From the NCBI RefSeq assembly GCF_003635045.1, contig NZ_RBXT01000001.1:496001-560000 (forward strand): 64,000 nucleotides of DNA. Direction: 5' to 3'. The stretch comes from Terracoccus luteus (GTDB taxonomy: Bacteria > Actinomycetota > Actinomycetes > Actinomycetales > Dermatophilaceae). The translations under genes and the position numbers were made by a program. Each line of letters begins with the position of its first letter. Within the stretch, counting starts at the first letter, position 1. Shown here one piece after another: positions 9,067-17,400 of this stretch. A model generated the notes under the pieces. The model was given only the letters and a program-made list of their open reading frames with translations. It ran no database searches and was not told the DNA's origin.

Positions 9067-10733
9067 GCGCGCTCGGCGCCGTCGTCGCGCCCACCCTCGT
9101 GCCCGACTTCGTGCCCGCCGCGACGACGGTCGGCAACCCGGCCATCAACATCGGCATCTTCGGCCTCTTCGTCGTCGTCACCCTCGCGATCGTCATCCGC
9201 GCCTCGCGCAACAACCGCAGCGCCGCCGACTACTACGCCGGTGGTCGCGCCTTCAGCGGTCGCCAGAACGGCATCGCCATCGCGGGCGACTACCTGTCGG
9301 CCGCGAGCTTCCTCGGCATCGCCGGGGCCATCGCCCTCAACGGCTACGACGGCTTCCTCTACTCCATCGGCTTCCTCGTCGCGTGGCTCGTCGCGCTGCT
9401 GCTCGTCGCCGAGCTGCTGCGCAACACCGGCAAGTACACGATGGCCGACGTGCTCAGCTTCCGGCTGCGCCAGCGACCGGTGCGCATCGCGGCCGCGATC
9501 TCGACGCTCGTCGTCTCGTTCTTCTACCTGCTCGCGCAGATGGCCGGTGCCGGCGGGCTCGTCGCCCTGCTGCTCGGCATCGAGGGTGCGTGGGGCCAGC
9601 GCCTCGTCATCGTCGTCGTCGGCGTCATCATGCTCTTCTACGTCATCTACGGCGGCATGAAGGGCACGACCTGGGTGCAGATCATCAAGGCGGTGCTGCT
9701 CATCATCGGCGCCGGCCTCATGTTCGTCTGGGTGCTGGCCAAGTTCGGCTTCAACCTCTCGACCCTGCTCGGTGACGCCGCCGCGGCGGCGCCCGCCGGG
9801 GCCAACGGGGTCAAGCCCGACCTGCTGACGCCGGGCCTGCAGTACAAGAACCCGATCGACTTCATCTCGCTCGCCATGGCCCTCGTGCTCGGCACGGCCG
9901 GCCTGCCGCACGTGCTCATGCGCTTCTACACGGTGCCGACGTCGAAGGAGGCCCGCAAGTCGGTCGAGTGGGCGATCTGGCTCATCGGCCTCTTCTACCT
10001 CTTCACCCTCGTCCTGGGCTTCGGCGCGGCCGAGCTCGTCGGCGCCGCCCGCATCAAGGCGGCACCCGGCGGCGTCAACTCGGCGGCCCCGTTGCTCGCC
10101 TTCGAGCTCGGTGGCGAGATCCTGCTCGGCATCATCTCGGCGGTGGCGTTCGCGACGATCCTCGCGGTCGTCGCCGGCCTGACCATCACCGCGAGCGCGT
10201 CCCTCTCGCACGACATCTACAACACCGTCGTGAAGAAGGGCCGGGCCACGCCGGAGGAGGAGGTGCGGGTCGCCCGCATCTCGGCCCTCGTGCTCGGCGC
10301 GGTCGCGATCATCGGCGGCATCTTCGCCCTCGGGCAGAACGTCGCCTTCCTCGTGGCCCTCGCGTTCGCCATCGCGGCGAGCGCGAACCTGCCGACCATC
10401 CTCTACTCGCTCTTCTGGAAGCGGTTCAACACCCGCGGGGCGCTGTGGAGCATCTACGGCGGTCTCATCAGCGCCATCACGCTCATCACCTTCAGCCCCG
10501 TCGTCTCGGGCAAGCCGAACGACGCGGTCACGGGCAAGAGCCCGTCGATGCTGCAGGGCGTCGACTTCCACTGGTTCCCGCTCGACAACCCCGGCATCGT
10601 CTCGATCCCGCTCGGCTTCCTGCTCGGGTACATCGGCACCGTGACGAGCAAGGAGTTCAACGCGGCGAAGTACGCCGAGATGGAGGTTCGTTCGTTGACG
10701 GGCCACGGCGCGGAGGGTGCCACCCAGCACTGA
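9063..10733 (+). CDS. actP: Acetate/cation symporter (ActP, solute:sodium symporter family)
   Basis: A polytopic symporter of 556 residues that imports acetate or related monocarboxylates with a cation. Family signatures include YYAGGRAFSGRQNGIAIAGD, SAASFLGIAG and GLPHVLMRFYTVP. About 13 hydrophobic segments are apparent. The GTG start overlaps the DUF485 stop by four bases, the usual yjcH-actP arrangement. Acetate is the best guess from similarity to ActP, but pyruvate or propionate carriers are closely related. Two hairpins and a long dyad follow the gene. Confidence 0.9.
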   Translation: MSALGAVVAPTLVPDFVPAATTVGNPAINIGIFGLFVVVTLAIVIRASRNNRSAADYYAGGRAFSGRQNGIAIAGDYLSAASFLGIAGAIALNGYDGFLYSIGFLVAWLVALLLVAELLRNTGKYTMADVLSFRLRQRPVRIAAAISTLVVSFFYLLAQMAGAGGLVALLLGIEGAWGQRLVIVVVGVIMLFYVIYGGMKGTTWVQIIKAVLLIIGAGLMFVWVLAKFGFNLSTLLGDAAAAAPAGANGVKPDLLTPGLQYKNPIDFISLAMALVLGTAGLPHVLMRFYTVPTSKEARKSVEWAIWLIGLFYLFTLVLGFGAAELVGAARIKAAPGGVNSAAPLLAFELGGEILLGIISAVAFATILAVVAGLTITASASLSHDIYNTVVKKGRATPEEEVRVARISALVLGAVAIIGGIFALGQNVAFLVALAFAIAASANLPTILYSLFWKRFNTRGALWSIYGGLISAITLITFSPVVSGKPNDAVTGKSPSMLQGVDFHWFPLDNPGIVSIPLGFLLGYIGTVTSKEFNAAKYAEMEVRSLTGHGAEGATQH

Positions 10734-10772
10734 CCCGCCCCACCGGCATCCGGCACCCGGAGCGCCACGACC

Positions 10773-10805
10773 GTGCCCACCCGACCCACGAGGTCGGGTG
10801 GGCAC
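10773..10805 (+). terminator. Terminator after actP
   Basis: A perfect 14-bp stem (GTGCCCACCCGACC, 10773-10786, with 10792-10805) and a five-base loop CACGA. No T tract. Confidence 0.7.
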
Positions 10806-10832
10806 CGTCGTCCCCGGGCAATACCTCCAGCC

Positions 10833-10917
10833 CCGTCGAGAGGGCGCTTGGGCACCGTCGAGTGGTCACCGCCTCGACCGTTGACCACTCGATGGCCGCC
10901 AAGCGCCCTCTCGACGG
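10833..10917. repeat. 85-nt two-tier perfect dyad upstream of proB
   Basis: The outer arms CCGTCGAGAGGGCGCTTGG (10833-10851) and its exact complement (10899-10917) give 19 perfect base pairs. Inside, TCGAGTGGTC (10858-10867) pairs with GACCACTCGA (10883-10892). A six-base mismatched bulge separates the tiers and the loop is 15 bases. It is unlike the simple terminators in this window and could be a REP/MITE-like element or a structured RNA. Confidence 0.75.
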
Positions 10918-10932
10918 AAGGCGACGGCGCCA

Positions 10933-10948
10933 CGGCATCCGGATGCCG
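10933..10948. repeat. Head-to-head GGATGCCG motifs (16-bp palindrome)
   Basis: CGGCATCC directly abuts GGATGCCG, making a perfect 16-bp palindrome 60 bases upstream of proB, just before its promoter region. Confidence 0.85.
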
Positions 10949-10995
10949 GGTGGGCCGTCTGTCGGTCACGTCCGGGTCCATGCGGGCGGGGTCGT

Positions 10996-11001
10996 TAGAG
11001 T
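10996..11001 (+). promoter_or_regulatory. -10 element TAGAGT for leaderless proB
   Basis: TAGAGT is six bases upstream of GTG 11008, which supports this start and a leaderless transcript. Confidence 0.6.
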
Positions 11002-11007
11002 GCGGGC

Positions 11008-12120
11008 GTGTCATCGAGGTCGGTCATCACGGGCGCGCGGCGCCTCGTCGTCAAGGTCGGGTCGAGCTCGCTCACGGGCGTCGACGGCGGCATCGACCAC
11101 GGCCGGCTCGTCGCGCTCGCCAACGCCCTCGCCCACCACCACCTCGGCGGCGCCCAGATCGTGCTCGTCAGCTCGGGCGCCATCGCCGCGGGGCTGCACC
11201 CGCTGTCGCTGCGGACCCGACCGCACGAGCTGGCCCTGCAGCAGGCAGCCGCGTCGGTCGGTCAGGGCGCCCTGCTCGCCTCGTACACCCAGGCCTTCGG
11301 GCGGCACGACGTCACCGTGGGGCAGGTGCTGCTCACCGCGGACGACGTGACGCGGCGCAGCCACTACGCCAACGCCCGCAACACCCTCGAGCGGCTGCTC
11401 GAGCTGCGGGTCATGCCCATCGTCAACGAGAACGACACCGTCGCGACGAGCGAGATCCGCTTCGGCGACAACGACCGGCTCGCCGCCCTCGTCGCGCACC
11501 TCGTCGACGCCGATGCGCTCGTGCTGCTCTCCGACGTCGACGCCCTCTACGACGGCCCGCCGAGCCGACCCGGCAGCAAGCGGATCCCGCTCGTCACGGG
11601 GCCGGCCGACCTCGAGGGGGTCGAGATCGGCGGCAGCGGCTCCCTCGTGGGCACCGGCGGCATGACGACGAAGATCGAGGCCGCCCGCATCGCCACCGAG
11701 GCGGGGGTGGCGACGGTCGTCACCGCGGCCGCCCTCGTGCGGCCGGTGCTGGCCGGCGACGACGTCGGCACCCTCTTCACCCCGGTCGGCGTTCGCGGGC
11801 GCTCGCGCCGGCTCTGGCTCCGGCACGCCACCACCGCCCGCGGCCGCCTGCTCGTCGACGCGGGCGCCGTCGCCGCCCTGACCCAGCGCAACACCTCACT
11901 GCTGCCGGCCGGCGTCGTCGGGGTCGAGGGCAGCTTCCTCGACGGCGACCCCGTCGACGTCTGCGGGCCCGACGGGGTGCCCGTCGCCCGGGGCCTGGTC
12001 AACTACGGCTCGGCCGAGCTGCCGCCGCTGCTCGGGCGCTCGACGAAGGAGCTGGCCGCCGCGCTCGGCCCGGAGTACGAGCGCGAGGTCATCCACCGCG
12101 ACCACCTGGTCATCCTCTGA
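11008..12120 (+). CDS. proB: Glutamate 5-kinase
   Basis: This enzyme phosphorylates L-glutamate to gamma-glutamyl phosphate, the first step of proline synthesis in the cytoplasm; 370 residues. The amino acid kinase domain begins [10 protein letters not shown] and includes [16 protein letters not shown] and SDVDALYD. The C-terminal ~75 residues match the PUA domain ([25 protein letters not shown]). GTG 11008 is set by the -10 six bases upstream. proA follows 43 bases later with its own leaderless promoter, so the two proline genes need not share one transcript. Confidence 0.96.
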   Translation: MSSRSVITGARRLVVKVGSSSLTGVDGGIDHGRLVALANALAHHHLGGAQIVLVSSGAIAAGLHPLSLRTRPHELALQQAAASVGQGALLASYTQAFGRHDVTVGQVLLTADDVTRRSHYANARNTLERLLELRVMPIVNENDTVATSEIRFGDNDRLAALVAHLVDADALVLLSDVDALYDGPPSRPGSKRIPLVTGPADLEGVEIGGSGSLVGTGGMTTKIEAARIATEAGVATVVTAAALVRPVLAGDDVGTLFTPVGVRGRSRRLWLRHATTARGRLLVDAGAVAALTQRNTSLLPAGVVGVEGSFLDGDPVDVCGPDGVPVARGLVNYGSAELPPLLGRSTKELAAALGPEYEREVIHRDHLVIL

Positions 12121-12151
12121 TCACGCGCGGGGCCGGCCCGAGGGAGCGGCC

Positions 12152-12157
12152 TATCCT
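12152..12157 (+). promoter_or_regulatory. -10 element TATCCT for leaderless proA
   Basis: TATCCT ends six bases before ATG 12164. No ribosome binding site is visible, consistent with a leaderless start. Confidence 0.6.
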
Positions 12158-12163
12158 GCTCGC

Positions 12164-13459
12164 ATGTCCGCCGCCAACGACCGCGCCATCGACCCCGCCG
12201 TCGTCGAGCACGTCAATGACCTCGCCCGGCGGGCCCGGGTCGCCTCTCGTCGCCTCGCCCTGCTGACGCGGGCCCAGAAGGATGCCGCGTTGCTCCGTCT
12301 CGCGGACGCCGTGGACGCCGCCACCGACGCGGTCGTCGAGGCCAACGGCGTCGACCTCGGCAGGGCGCGGGAGGCCGGCGTCAGCGAGAGCCTGCAGGAC
12401 CGCCTGCGCCTCGACGCCTCCCGGGTCGCGGCCGTGGCGCAGGCCCTGCGCGACGTCGCCGGGCTGCCGGACCCCGTCGGTGAGGTCGTGCGCGGCAGCA
12501 CCCTCGCCAACGGCCTGCAGGTGCGCCAGGTCCGGGTCCCCATGGGCGTCATCGGCATGATCTACGAGGCCCGGCCCAACGTCACCGTCGACGCCGCCGG
12601 GCTCTGCCTCAAGTCGGGCAACGCCGTCCTGCTGCGCGGTGGCTCGGCCGCGGCGTCGAGCAACGCCGCCCTCGTCGGTGCGCTCCGCACCTCCCTGCGT
12701 GAGCAGGGACTTCCCGAGGACGCCGTCACCCTGCTCGAGCAGGGCGGTCGCGACGCCGCCCGCGCCCTGATGACGGCCCGCGGGCTCGTCGACCTCGTCA
12801 TCCCGCGCGGCGGTGCCGAGCTGATCCAGACGGTCGTGCGCGAGTCGACGGTGCCCGTCATCGAGACCGGCATAGGGGTGTGCCACGTCTACGTCGACGA
12901 GGCAGCCGACCTCGAGAAGGCGCTCGCCATCACCCTCAACGCCAAGACCCACCGCCCGAGCGTCTGCAACGCCGCCGAGTCGCTGCTCGTGCACCGCGCG
13001 GTGGCCTCGGACTTCCTGCCCAAGGCGCTGTCCGACCTCGCCGGGGCCGGGGTGCGGCTGCACGTCGCCGACGACGTCGCCGACCTCGCCGAGGCCGCCG
13101 GCGCGTCGTTCGAGATCGCGAGCGAGGCCGACTTCGGCACGGAGTGGCACGGCCTGGAGATGAGCGTGGCCGTCGTCGACGACCTCGACGACGCCATCGA
13201 GCGCATCGACCGCTTCGGCAGCGGCCACACCGAGGCCATCGTCACCGAGAGCCGTACCGCCGCCCGCCGGTTCACCGCCGAGGTCGACGCCGCCGCGGTC
13301 ATGGTCAACGCGAGCACCCGCTTCACCGACGGCGGCGAGTTCGGGTTCGGCGCCGAGATCGGCATCTCGACGCAGAAGCTGCACGCCCGCGGGCCGATGG
13401 CGCTGCCCGAGCTGACGACGACGAAGTGGGTCGTCGAGGGCGACGGTCACATCCGCTGA
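12164..13459 (+). CDS. proA: Gamma-glutamyl phosphate reductase
   Basis: The second enzyme of proline synthesis reduces gamma-glutamyl phosphate to glutamate semialdehyde with NADPH; 431 residues, a normal length. It is an aldehyde dehydrogenase-superfamily protein with the ProA signatures [19 protein letters not shown] and [14 protein letters not shown], and the catalytic cysteine in [13 protein letters not shown]. It follows proB. One GGATGCCG copy (12280-12287) lies in frame as Lys-Asp-Ala. Confidence 0.97.
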   Translation: MSAANDRAIDPAVVEHVNDLARRARVASRRLALLTRAQKDAALLRLADAVDAATDAVVEANGVDLGRAREAGVSESLQDRLRLDASRVAAVAQALRDVAGLPDPVGEVVRGSTLANGLQVRQVRVPMGVIGMIYEARPNVTVDAAGLCLKSGNAVLLRGGSAAASSNAALVGALRTSLREQGLPEDAVTLLEQGGRDAARALMTARGLVDLVIPRGGAELIQTVVRESTVPVIETGIGVCHVYVDEAADLEKALAITLNAKTHRPSVCNAAESLLVHRAVASDFLPKALSDLAGAGVRLHVADDVADLAEAAGASFEIASEADFGTEWHGLEMSVAVVDDLDDAIERIDRFGSGHTEAIVTESRTAARRFTAEVDAAAVMVNASTRFTDGGEFGFGAEIGISTQKLHARGPMALPELTTTKWVVEGDGHIR

Positions 13460-13535
13460 CTGGCCCGCGGCCGGCATCCGAAAACGCCGTGCGACCGGTG
13501 GCGACCGCAGGTCACGCGGCTGACATGATCGCTGC

Positions 13536-14231
13536 ATGGAAGGCACTGAGGTCCGCAAGCTGGCTCGCCTCGAAGACGACCACTGGTGGTACCGCGAGCG
13601 CCGTCACCTCCTCGCCCGTTCGCTGACGGGTCTGGCCCCCGGCCGGGCCATCGACGTGGGTGCGGCCGGCGGCGGCAACACCAGGGTGCTGCGGCGCCTG
13701 GGCTGGCAGGCCGTGGCCCTCGAGTACGGCGCGGAGGGTGCGGAGGTCGCCCACGAGCGGGGGTTGGCCACGCTGCGCGGTGACGCCACGCGGCTGCCCC
13801 TGGCGGACGCGTCGATGGACCTCGTCGTCGAGTTCGACCTGCTCGAGCACCTCGACGACGACGACGCCGCGGTCGCCGAGGTTCGCCGGGTCCTGCGCCC
13901 CTCCGGGACCTACCTCGTGGCGGTGCCGACGGACCCCCGCCTCTGGTCCGACCACGACGTCGCGGTCGGCCACGTGCGCCGCTACACGAGGGACGGGCTG
14001 CTCGACCTGCTCCACCGGGGCGGGTTCGACACGCCCGTCGTCCGGTCGTGGAACGTGCTGCTGCGCCCGGCCGTGGCCCTTCGGCGCCGGTCCTCGTCGG
14101 GCTCCGACCTGGACCACGTGCACCCGGCCGTCAACCTGGGCCTGCGTGCGGTCATCACCGCCGAGCGCTACCTGCCGGTGGGCCGGCTCCCCGGCGTCAG
14201 CATGCTCGTCGAGGCCCGGCCGCGAGCCTGA
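13536..14231 (+). CDS. Class I SAM-dependent methyltransferase
   Basis: A 231-residue methyltransferase of the Methyltransf_11 type. The SAM-binding glycine motif is AIDVGAAGGGNTRVL, followed by an acidic loop (LEYGAEGAEV) and motif IV VVEFDLLEHL. The N-terminus (LEDDHWWYRERRHLL) is often seen in methyltransferases encoded beside membrane glycosyltransferases, and the convergent neighbour here is a GT2 enzyme only seven bases away at the 3' ends. The substrate is unknown; a lipid-linked or surface glycan is possible (inference). A CATGAT hexamer six bases before the ATG is a weak leaderless promoter. Confidence 0.8.
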   Translation: MEGTEVRKLARLEDDHWWYRERRHLLARSLTGLAPGRAIDVGAAGGGNTRVLRRLGWQAVALEYGAEGAEVAHERGLATLRGDATRLPLADASMDLVVEFDLLEHLDDDDAAVAEVRRVLRPSGTYLVAVPTDPRLWSDHDVAVGHVRRYTRDGLLDLLHRGGFDTPVVRSWNVLLRPAVALRRRSSSGSDLDHVHPAVNLGLRAVITAERYLPVGRLPGVSMLVEARPRA

Positions 14232-14238
14232 GCGGCGC

Positions 14239-15303
14239 TCAGCGAGGGGAGACCGCGCCGACCTGCCGGGCGTCGACCGCCGGGTCGAGGCCGAGCGTCT
14301 GCGAGCCGTCCTCCGGCTCCGTCGTGGACCGGCCCGGGAGCGCGGTCGCCGTCGGACCGTCCTGCGACGGGCGGCTGGTCAGCGAGTCGTACGCGATGAA
14401 GTAGCTGGGCCGGCCCTGCAGATGGGTGTACATGCGTCCGACGTACTCACCGAGGATGCCGACGCAGAGCAGCTGGATGGCGCCCATCGCGGCGACGATG
14501 GCCACCGTCGAGGTCCAGCCGGCCACGGTGTGGCCGCTCGCCTGCGCGATGAGGGTGTAGACGAGCAGCAGGACGGCCAGCACCGCGCCGCCGAACCCGG
14601 CGAAGGTCGCGATGCGCAGCGGCGCCGTCGAGAACCCTGTGAGCGAGTCGATCGACAGCTTGACCATCTTGAGCAGCGGGTACTTGCTGGCCCCGGCGGC
14701 GCGTTCCTCCCGCTTGTACTCCACGGTGTCGGACGGGAAGTTGAAGGCGGGGACGATGAACCGCAGCACCCGGTTGTGCTCCGGCAGGCTGTTCACCGCG
14801 TCGACCGTCGCCCGCGACATGAGCCGGAAGTCACCCGCGTCGGCCCGGGCCGTGGAGGAGCTCATCAGACCGATGAGGCGGTAGAAGGCGGCCGCGGAGT
14901 TGCGCTTGAACCACGTGTCGGTCGACCGGTCGTTGCGGACCCCGTAGACGACGTCCACGCCGTCGGCACGGGCCAGGTCGAGCATCCTCGCGATGACCTC
15001 GGGCGGGTCCTGCAGGTCCGCGTCGATCGTGACCACGTAGTCGCCCCTCGCCGTGGCCAGGCCCGCGGAGATGGCCGCCTGGTGACCGGAGTTCGCCCGC
15101 AGCCGGACGACCCGCAGCTGCGGCCACTCGCGGCGGTACCGCTGCAGCAGCGCGGGGGTGAGGTCAGCGCTGCCGTCGTCGACGGTCACCACCTCGTAGG
15201 CGACGTCCATGCCGTCGAGCAGCGGGCGCAGCCGCTCGACGAACAGGGGCAGCACCTCCTGCTCGTTGTACATCGGGACGACCACCGACAGCTCCACGAC
15301 CAT
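14239..15303 (-). CDS. Membrane-anchored family 2 glycosyltransferase (DPM1/GtrB-like)
   Basis: A 354-residue glycosyltransferase expected to move a sugar from a nucleotide donor to polyprenyl phosphate at the cytoplasmic membrane. The GT2 domain starts ELSVVVPMYNEQEVL, with DDGSADLT, ANSGHQAAISAGL and the metal-binding TIDADLQDPPEVI. Two C-terminal transmembrane helices (IATFAGFGGAVLAVLLLVYT and a second near VAIVAAMGAIQLLCVGILG) match the GtrB/DPM layout. The start is fixed by TACCCT seven bases upstream on the same strand (leaderless). The C-terminal ~45 residues are disordered. It is convergent with the methyltransferase. Confidence 0.88.
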   Translation of the reverse strand: MVVELSVVVPMYNEQEVLPLFVERLRPLLDGMDVAYEVVTVDDGSADLTPALLQRYRREWPQLRVVRLRANSGHQAAISAGLATARGDYVVTIDADLQDPPEVIARMLDLARADGVDVVYGVRNDRSTDTWFKRNSAAAFYRLIGLMSSSTARADAGDFRLMSRATVDAVNSLPEHNRVLRFIVPAFNFPSDTVEYKREERAAGASKYPLLKMVKLSIDSLTGFSTAPLRIATFAGFGGAVLAVLLLVYTLIAQASGHTVAGWTSTVAIVAAMGAIQLLCVGILGEYVGRMYTHLQGRPSYFIAYDSLTSRPSQDGPTATALPGRSTTEPEDGSQTLGLDPAVDARQVGAVSPR

Positions 15304-15310
15304 GGTCACA

Positions 15311-15316
15311 AGGGTA
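15311..15316 (-). promoter_or_regulatory. -10 element TACCCT for the GT2 gene
   Basis: On the reverse strand TACCCT sits seven bases before ATG 15303; an alternative GTG two codons upstream would be too close to it. Confidence 0.55.
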
Positions 15317-15378
15317 CGGCCGTCACCCAGCCCCTCCTGTCCGTCGCCTTCGAGGACACGATGACCACCCGGCATCCA

Positions 15379-15384
15379 TAGGGT
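15379..15384 (+). promoter_or_regulatory. -10 element TAGGGT for the DUF402 gene
   Basis: TAGGGT is six bases before GTG 15391. A CGGCATCC motif copy (15370-15377) lies immediately upstream. Confidence 0.55.
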
Positions 15385-15390
15385 GAACGG

Positions 15391-15954
15391 GTGCACCGGT
15401 CGTCCGAGCCCCCACCCGCCGCGCCCCGAACGGGGGATGCCGTGCACGCCGCCTTCACCAAGTGGGGGGACCGGCCGCACTGGCGCTGGGAGGGCCGCTA
15501 CCTCGGCGACGACGAGCACGGCCGCTGGTGGTGGGCGCCGGAGGGCACGCACTGCAGCCGTCCAGGGGCGGCGTTCGACGCCGAGGAGGCGTGGGTCTCC
15601 ATGACGCCGCACACCGGCGCGTGGGTCGCCTCGTTCTACCCCGCCCCCAAGGGCATCCACGTCTACGTCGACATGGCCACGCCGGCGACGTGGTCCGCGC
15701 GGCCGCAGGGTGGCGGCTGGGCGGTGGGCAGCGTGGACCTCGACCTCGACGTCGTGCTGTTGCGTGACGGGACCCTCTACGTCGACGACGAGGACGAGTT
15801 CGCCCTGCACCGGGTCGCGTTCGGCTACCCGCCGGAGGTGTGTGCCCTGGCCGAGGCGGCCGCGGACGAGGTGCTGCGGGCAGTCGGGGCGGGCACGGGC
15901 CCGTTCGGAGGTGCGGGGGAGCAGTGGTTGCGGCGGGTACTGTCCGGCCTGTGA
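15391..15954 (+). CDS. DUF402 domain protein (FomD/Ntdp-like)
   Basis: A 187-residue DUF402 protein. Relatives include FomD, which hydrolyses cytidylyl phosphonate in Streptomyces fosfomycin synthesis, and Gram-positive nucleoside tri-/diphosphatases, so nucleotide hydrolysis is plausible but unproven. Typical elements are RYLGDDEHGRWWWAPEGT, WVASFYPAPKGIHVYVDM and DLDLDVVLLRDGTLYVDDEDEF, whose aspartates probably bind metal. GTG 15391 is supported by a -10 six bases upstream. A protein kinase gene follows 18 bases later, probably co-transcribed. Confidence 0.85.
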   Translation: MHRSSEPPPAAPRTGDAVHAAFTKWGDRPHWRWEGRYLGDDEHGRWWWAPEGTHCSRPGAAFDAEEAWVSMTPHTGAWVASFYPAPKGIHVYVDMATPATWSARPQGGGWAVGSVDLDLDVVLLRDGTLYVDDEDEFALHRVAFGYPPEVCALAEAAADEVLRAVGAGTGPFGGAGEQWLRRVLSGL

Positions 15955-15972
15955 GCGGGAGGGGCGGGCGCG

Positions 15973-17400
15973 GTGCCGGGCGGAGGTAACGACGTCGTCG
16001 CCGGTCGCTACGAGCTCGTCGACCCGCTCGCGTCCGGCGGCAGCGGCACCGTCTGGCGGGCCTGGGACCACGCCCGGGGCGGGTGGTGTGCCGCCAAGGT
16101 CATGCGCCAGCGGCACGCGGGCGAGCTGCTGCGCCTCGTGCGCGAGCAGGCGGTGCGGCTCCAGCACCCGCACGTCGCCAGCCCGTACGCGTGGGCGGCC
16201 GAGGACGGCACCGTGCTCATCGCGAGCGAGCTCGTCGACGGCGGCTCGCTGCAGACCCTCGTCGGCGACTACGGGCCGCTCGACGAGCCGACGGTGACGG
16301 TGCTGCTCGAGCAGGTGCTCGACGGCCTCGCGGCCCTGCACCGCAGTGGCCTCGTGCACCGCGACGTCAAGCCCGCCAACGTGCTGCTGCGCGCCACCGG
16401 CGACGGCCCACCGCACGCGCTGCTCACCGACTTCGGTCTCACCATCGGGCTCGAGGACGCGCGCCTGACCCACACCGGCACCGTCATCGGCACCCCCGGC
16501 TACCTGCCGCCGGAGGTGACGAGCGGGCGACGGCCGCCCCACCCGCGCCAGGACGTGTACGCCGCCGGCCGGCTCGCGCTCGCCCTCGCCCTCGGCGCGG
16601 AGGCACTCGACCACGACGGCGGTGACGGCTCCGGGCGGGGGGCCGCGGCGCTGCAGCACCCCGGGCTGCGCGCCGCCGTCGCCGCCATGACCGAGGCGGA
16701 CCCCGACCGTCGGCCCTCGGACGCCGTCGCCGCCGCGGCCCTGCTGGACGGGCTGCCCCGCAGCACCGCGCCCCGCACCCGGCAGGGCGACCCGGTCACC
16801 GTCTTCGACCAGCTGCCCCCGGCCGAACCACCGGTGGGGGCGGAGGTCCGGGTGGATGTGGCGGGTCCCGCCACCTCGGTGCAGGCGGCCGCACCGCCCG
16901 ACCGGACGGAGCCGCAGCGGCTCCCGGGCACGCGTGAGCTGCCGGTGACGGCGACCGCGGCGACCGCGGCGACCGTGGGCACCGGCCCGATGCTGCCGGC
17001 CGCACCCGCGCCCGGCTCGACCACCAGGCGACGGCTCCTCGCCGGGGCCGCGGTGGCCGTGCTGGTCGGCGCGGTGGCGGTGGCGGTGGCCGTGACCCGC
17101 GGCGACGGATCGCGGGTGCCGTCTGACCTCCCCACCTCGTCGTCCCCGACGAGCGCACCGCCCACGTCGTCCGGCCCGTCCTCCGGCCCGTCGACCACGC
17201 CGTCGACCACCGCCCCCACCGTCGGCACGTCGGCCCCCGTCACGTCGGGGGCGGCCACGGTGCCCACGTCCGCCGGCGGACCGGCATCCGGTGACGTCTG
17301 CGGGTGGCAGCAGGAGGGCGACCGTGCCGCTACGACGGGCGGGCAGCTCGTGTGCCGGCTGGTCGGGCAGCGCTACGTCTGGGGGCCGGTGGGCGGCTGA
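15973..17400 (+). CDS. Transmembrane Ser/Thr protein kinase (PknB type)
   Basis: A 475-residue Hanks-type kinase expected to phosphorylate serine/threonine in target proteins from the inner face of the membrane. Visible motifs are the glycine loop LASGGSGTVW, catalytic K42 in CAAKVM, HRDVKPAN (D131 is the catalytic base), TDFGLT and GTPGYLPPE. After the kinase domain a Pro/Ala-rich linker leads to a single membrane helix (LLAGAAVAVLVGAVAVAVAV) and a Ser/Thr/Pro-rich extracellular tail ending in a small Cys-containing segment. There are no PASTA repeats. Its 3' end overlaps the convergent von Willebrand gene by 28 bases. Confidence 0.92.
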   Translation: MPGGGNDVVAGRYELVDPLASGGSGTVWRAWDHARGGWCAAKVMRQRHAGELLRLVREQAVRLQHPHVASPYAWAAEDGTVLIASELVDGGSLQTLVGDYGPLDEPTVTVLLEQVLDGLAALHRSGLVHRDVKPANVLLRATGDGPPHALLTDFGLTIGLEDARLTHTGTVIGTPGYLPPEVTSGRRPPHPRQDVYAAGRLALALALGAEALDHDGGDGSGRGAAALQHPGLRAAVAAMTEADPDRRPSDAVAAAALLDGLPRSTAPRTRQGDPVTVFDQLPPAEPPVGAEVRVDVAGPATSVQAAAPPDRTEPQRLPGTRELPVTATAATAATVGTGPMLPAAPAPGSTTRRRLLAGAAVAVLVGAVAVAVAVTRGDGSRVPSDLPTSSSPTSAPPTSSGPSSGPSTTPSTTAPTVGTSAPVTSGAATVPTSAGGPASGDVCGWQQEGDRAATTGGQLVCRLVGQRYVWGPVGG

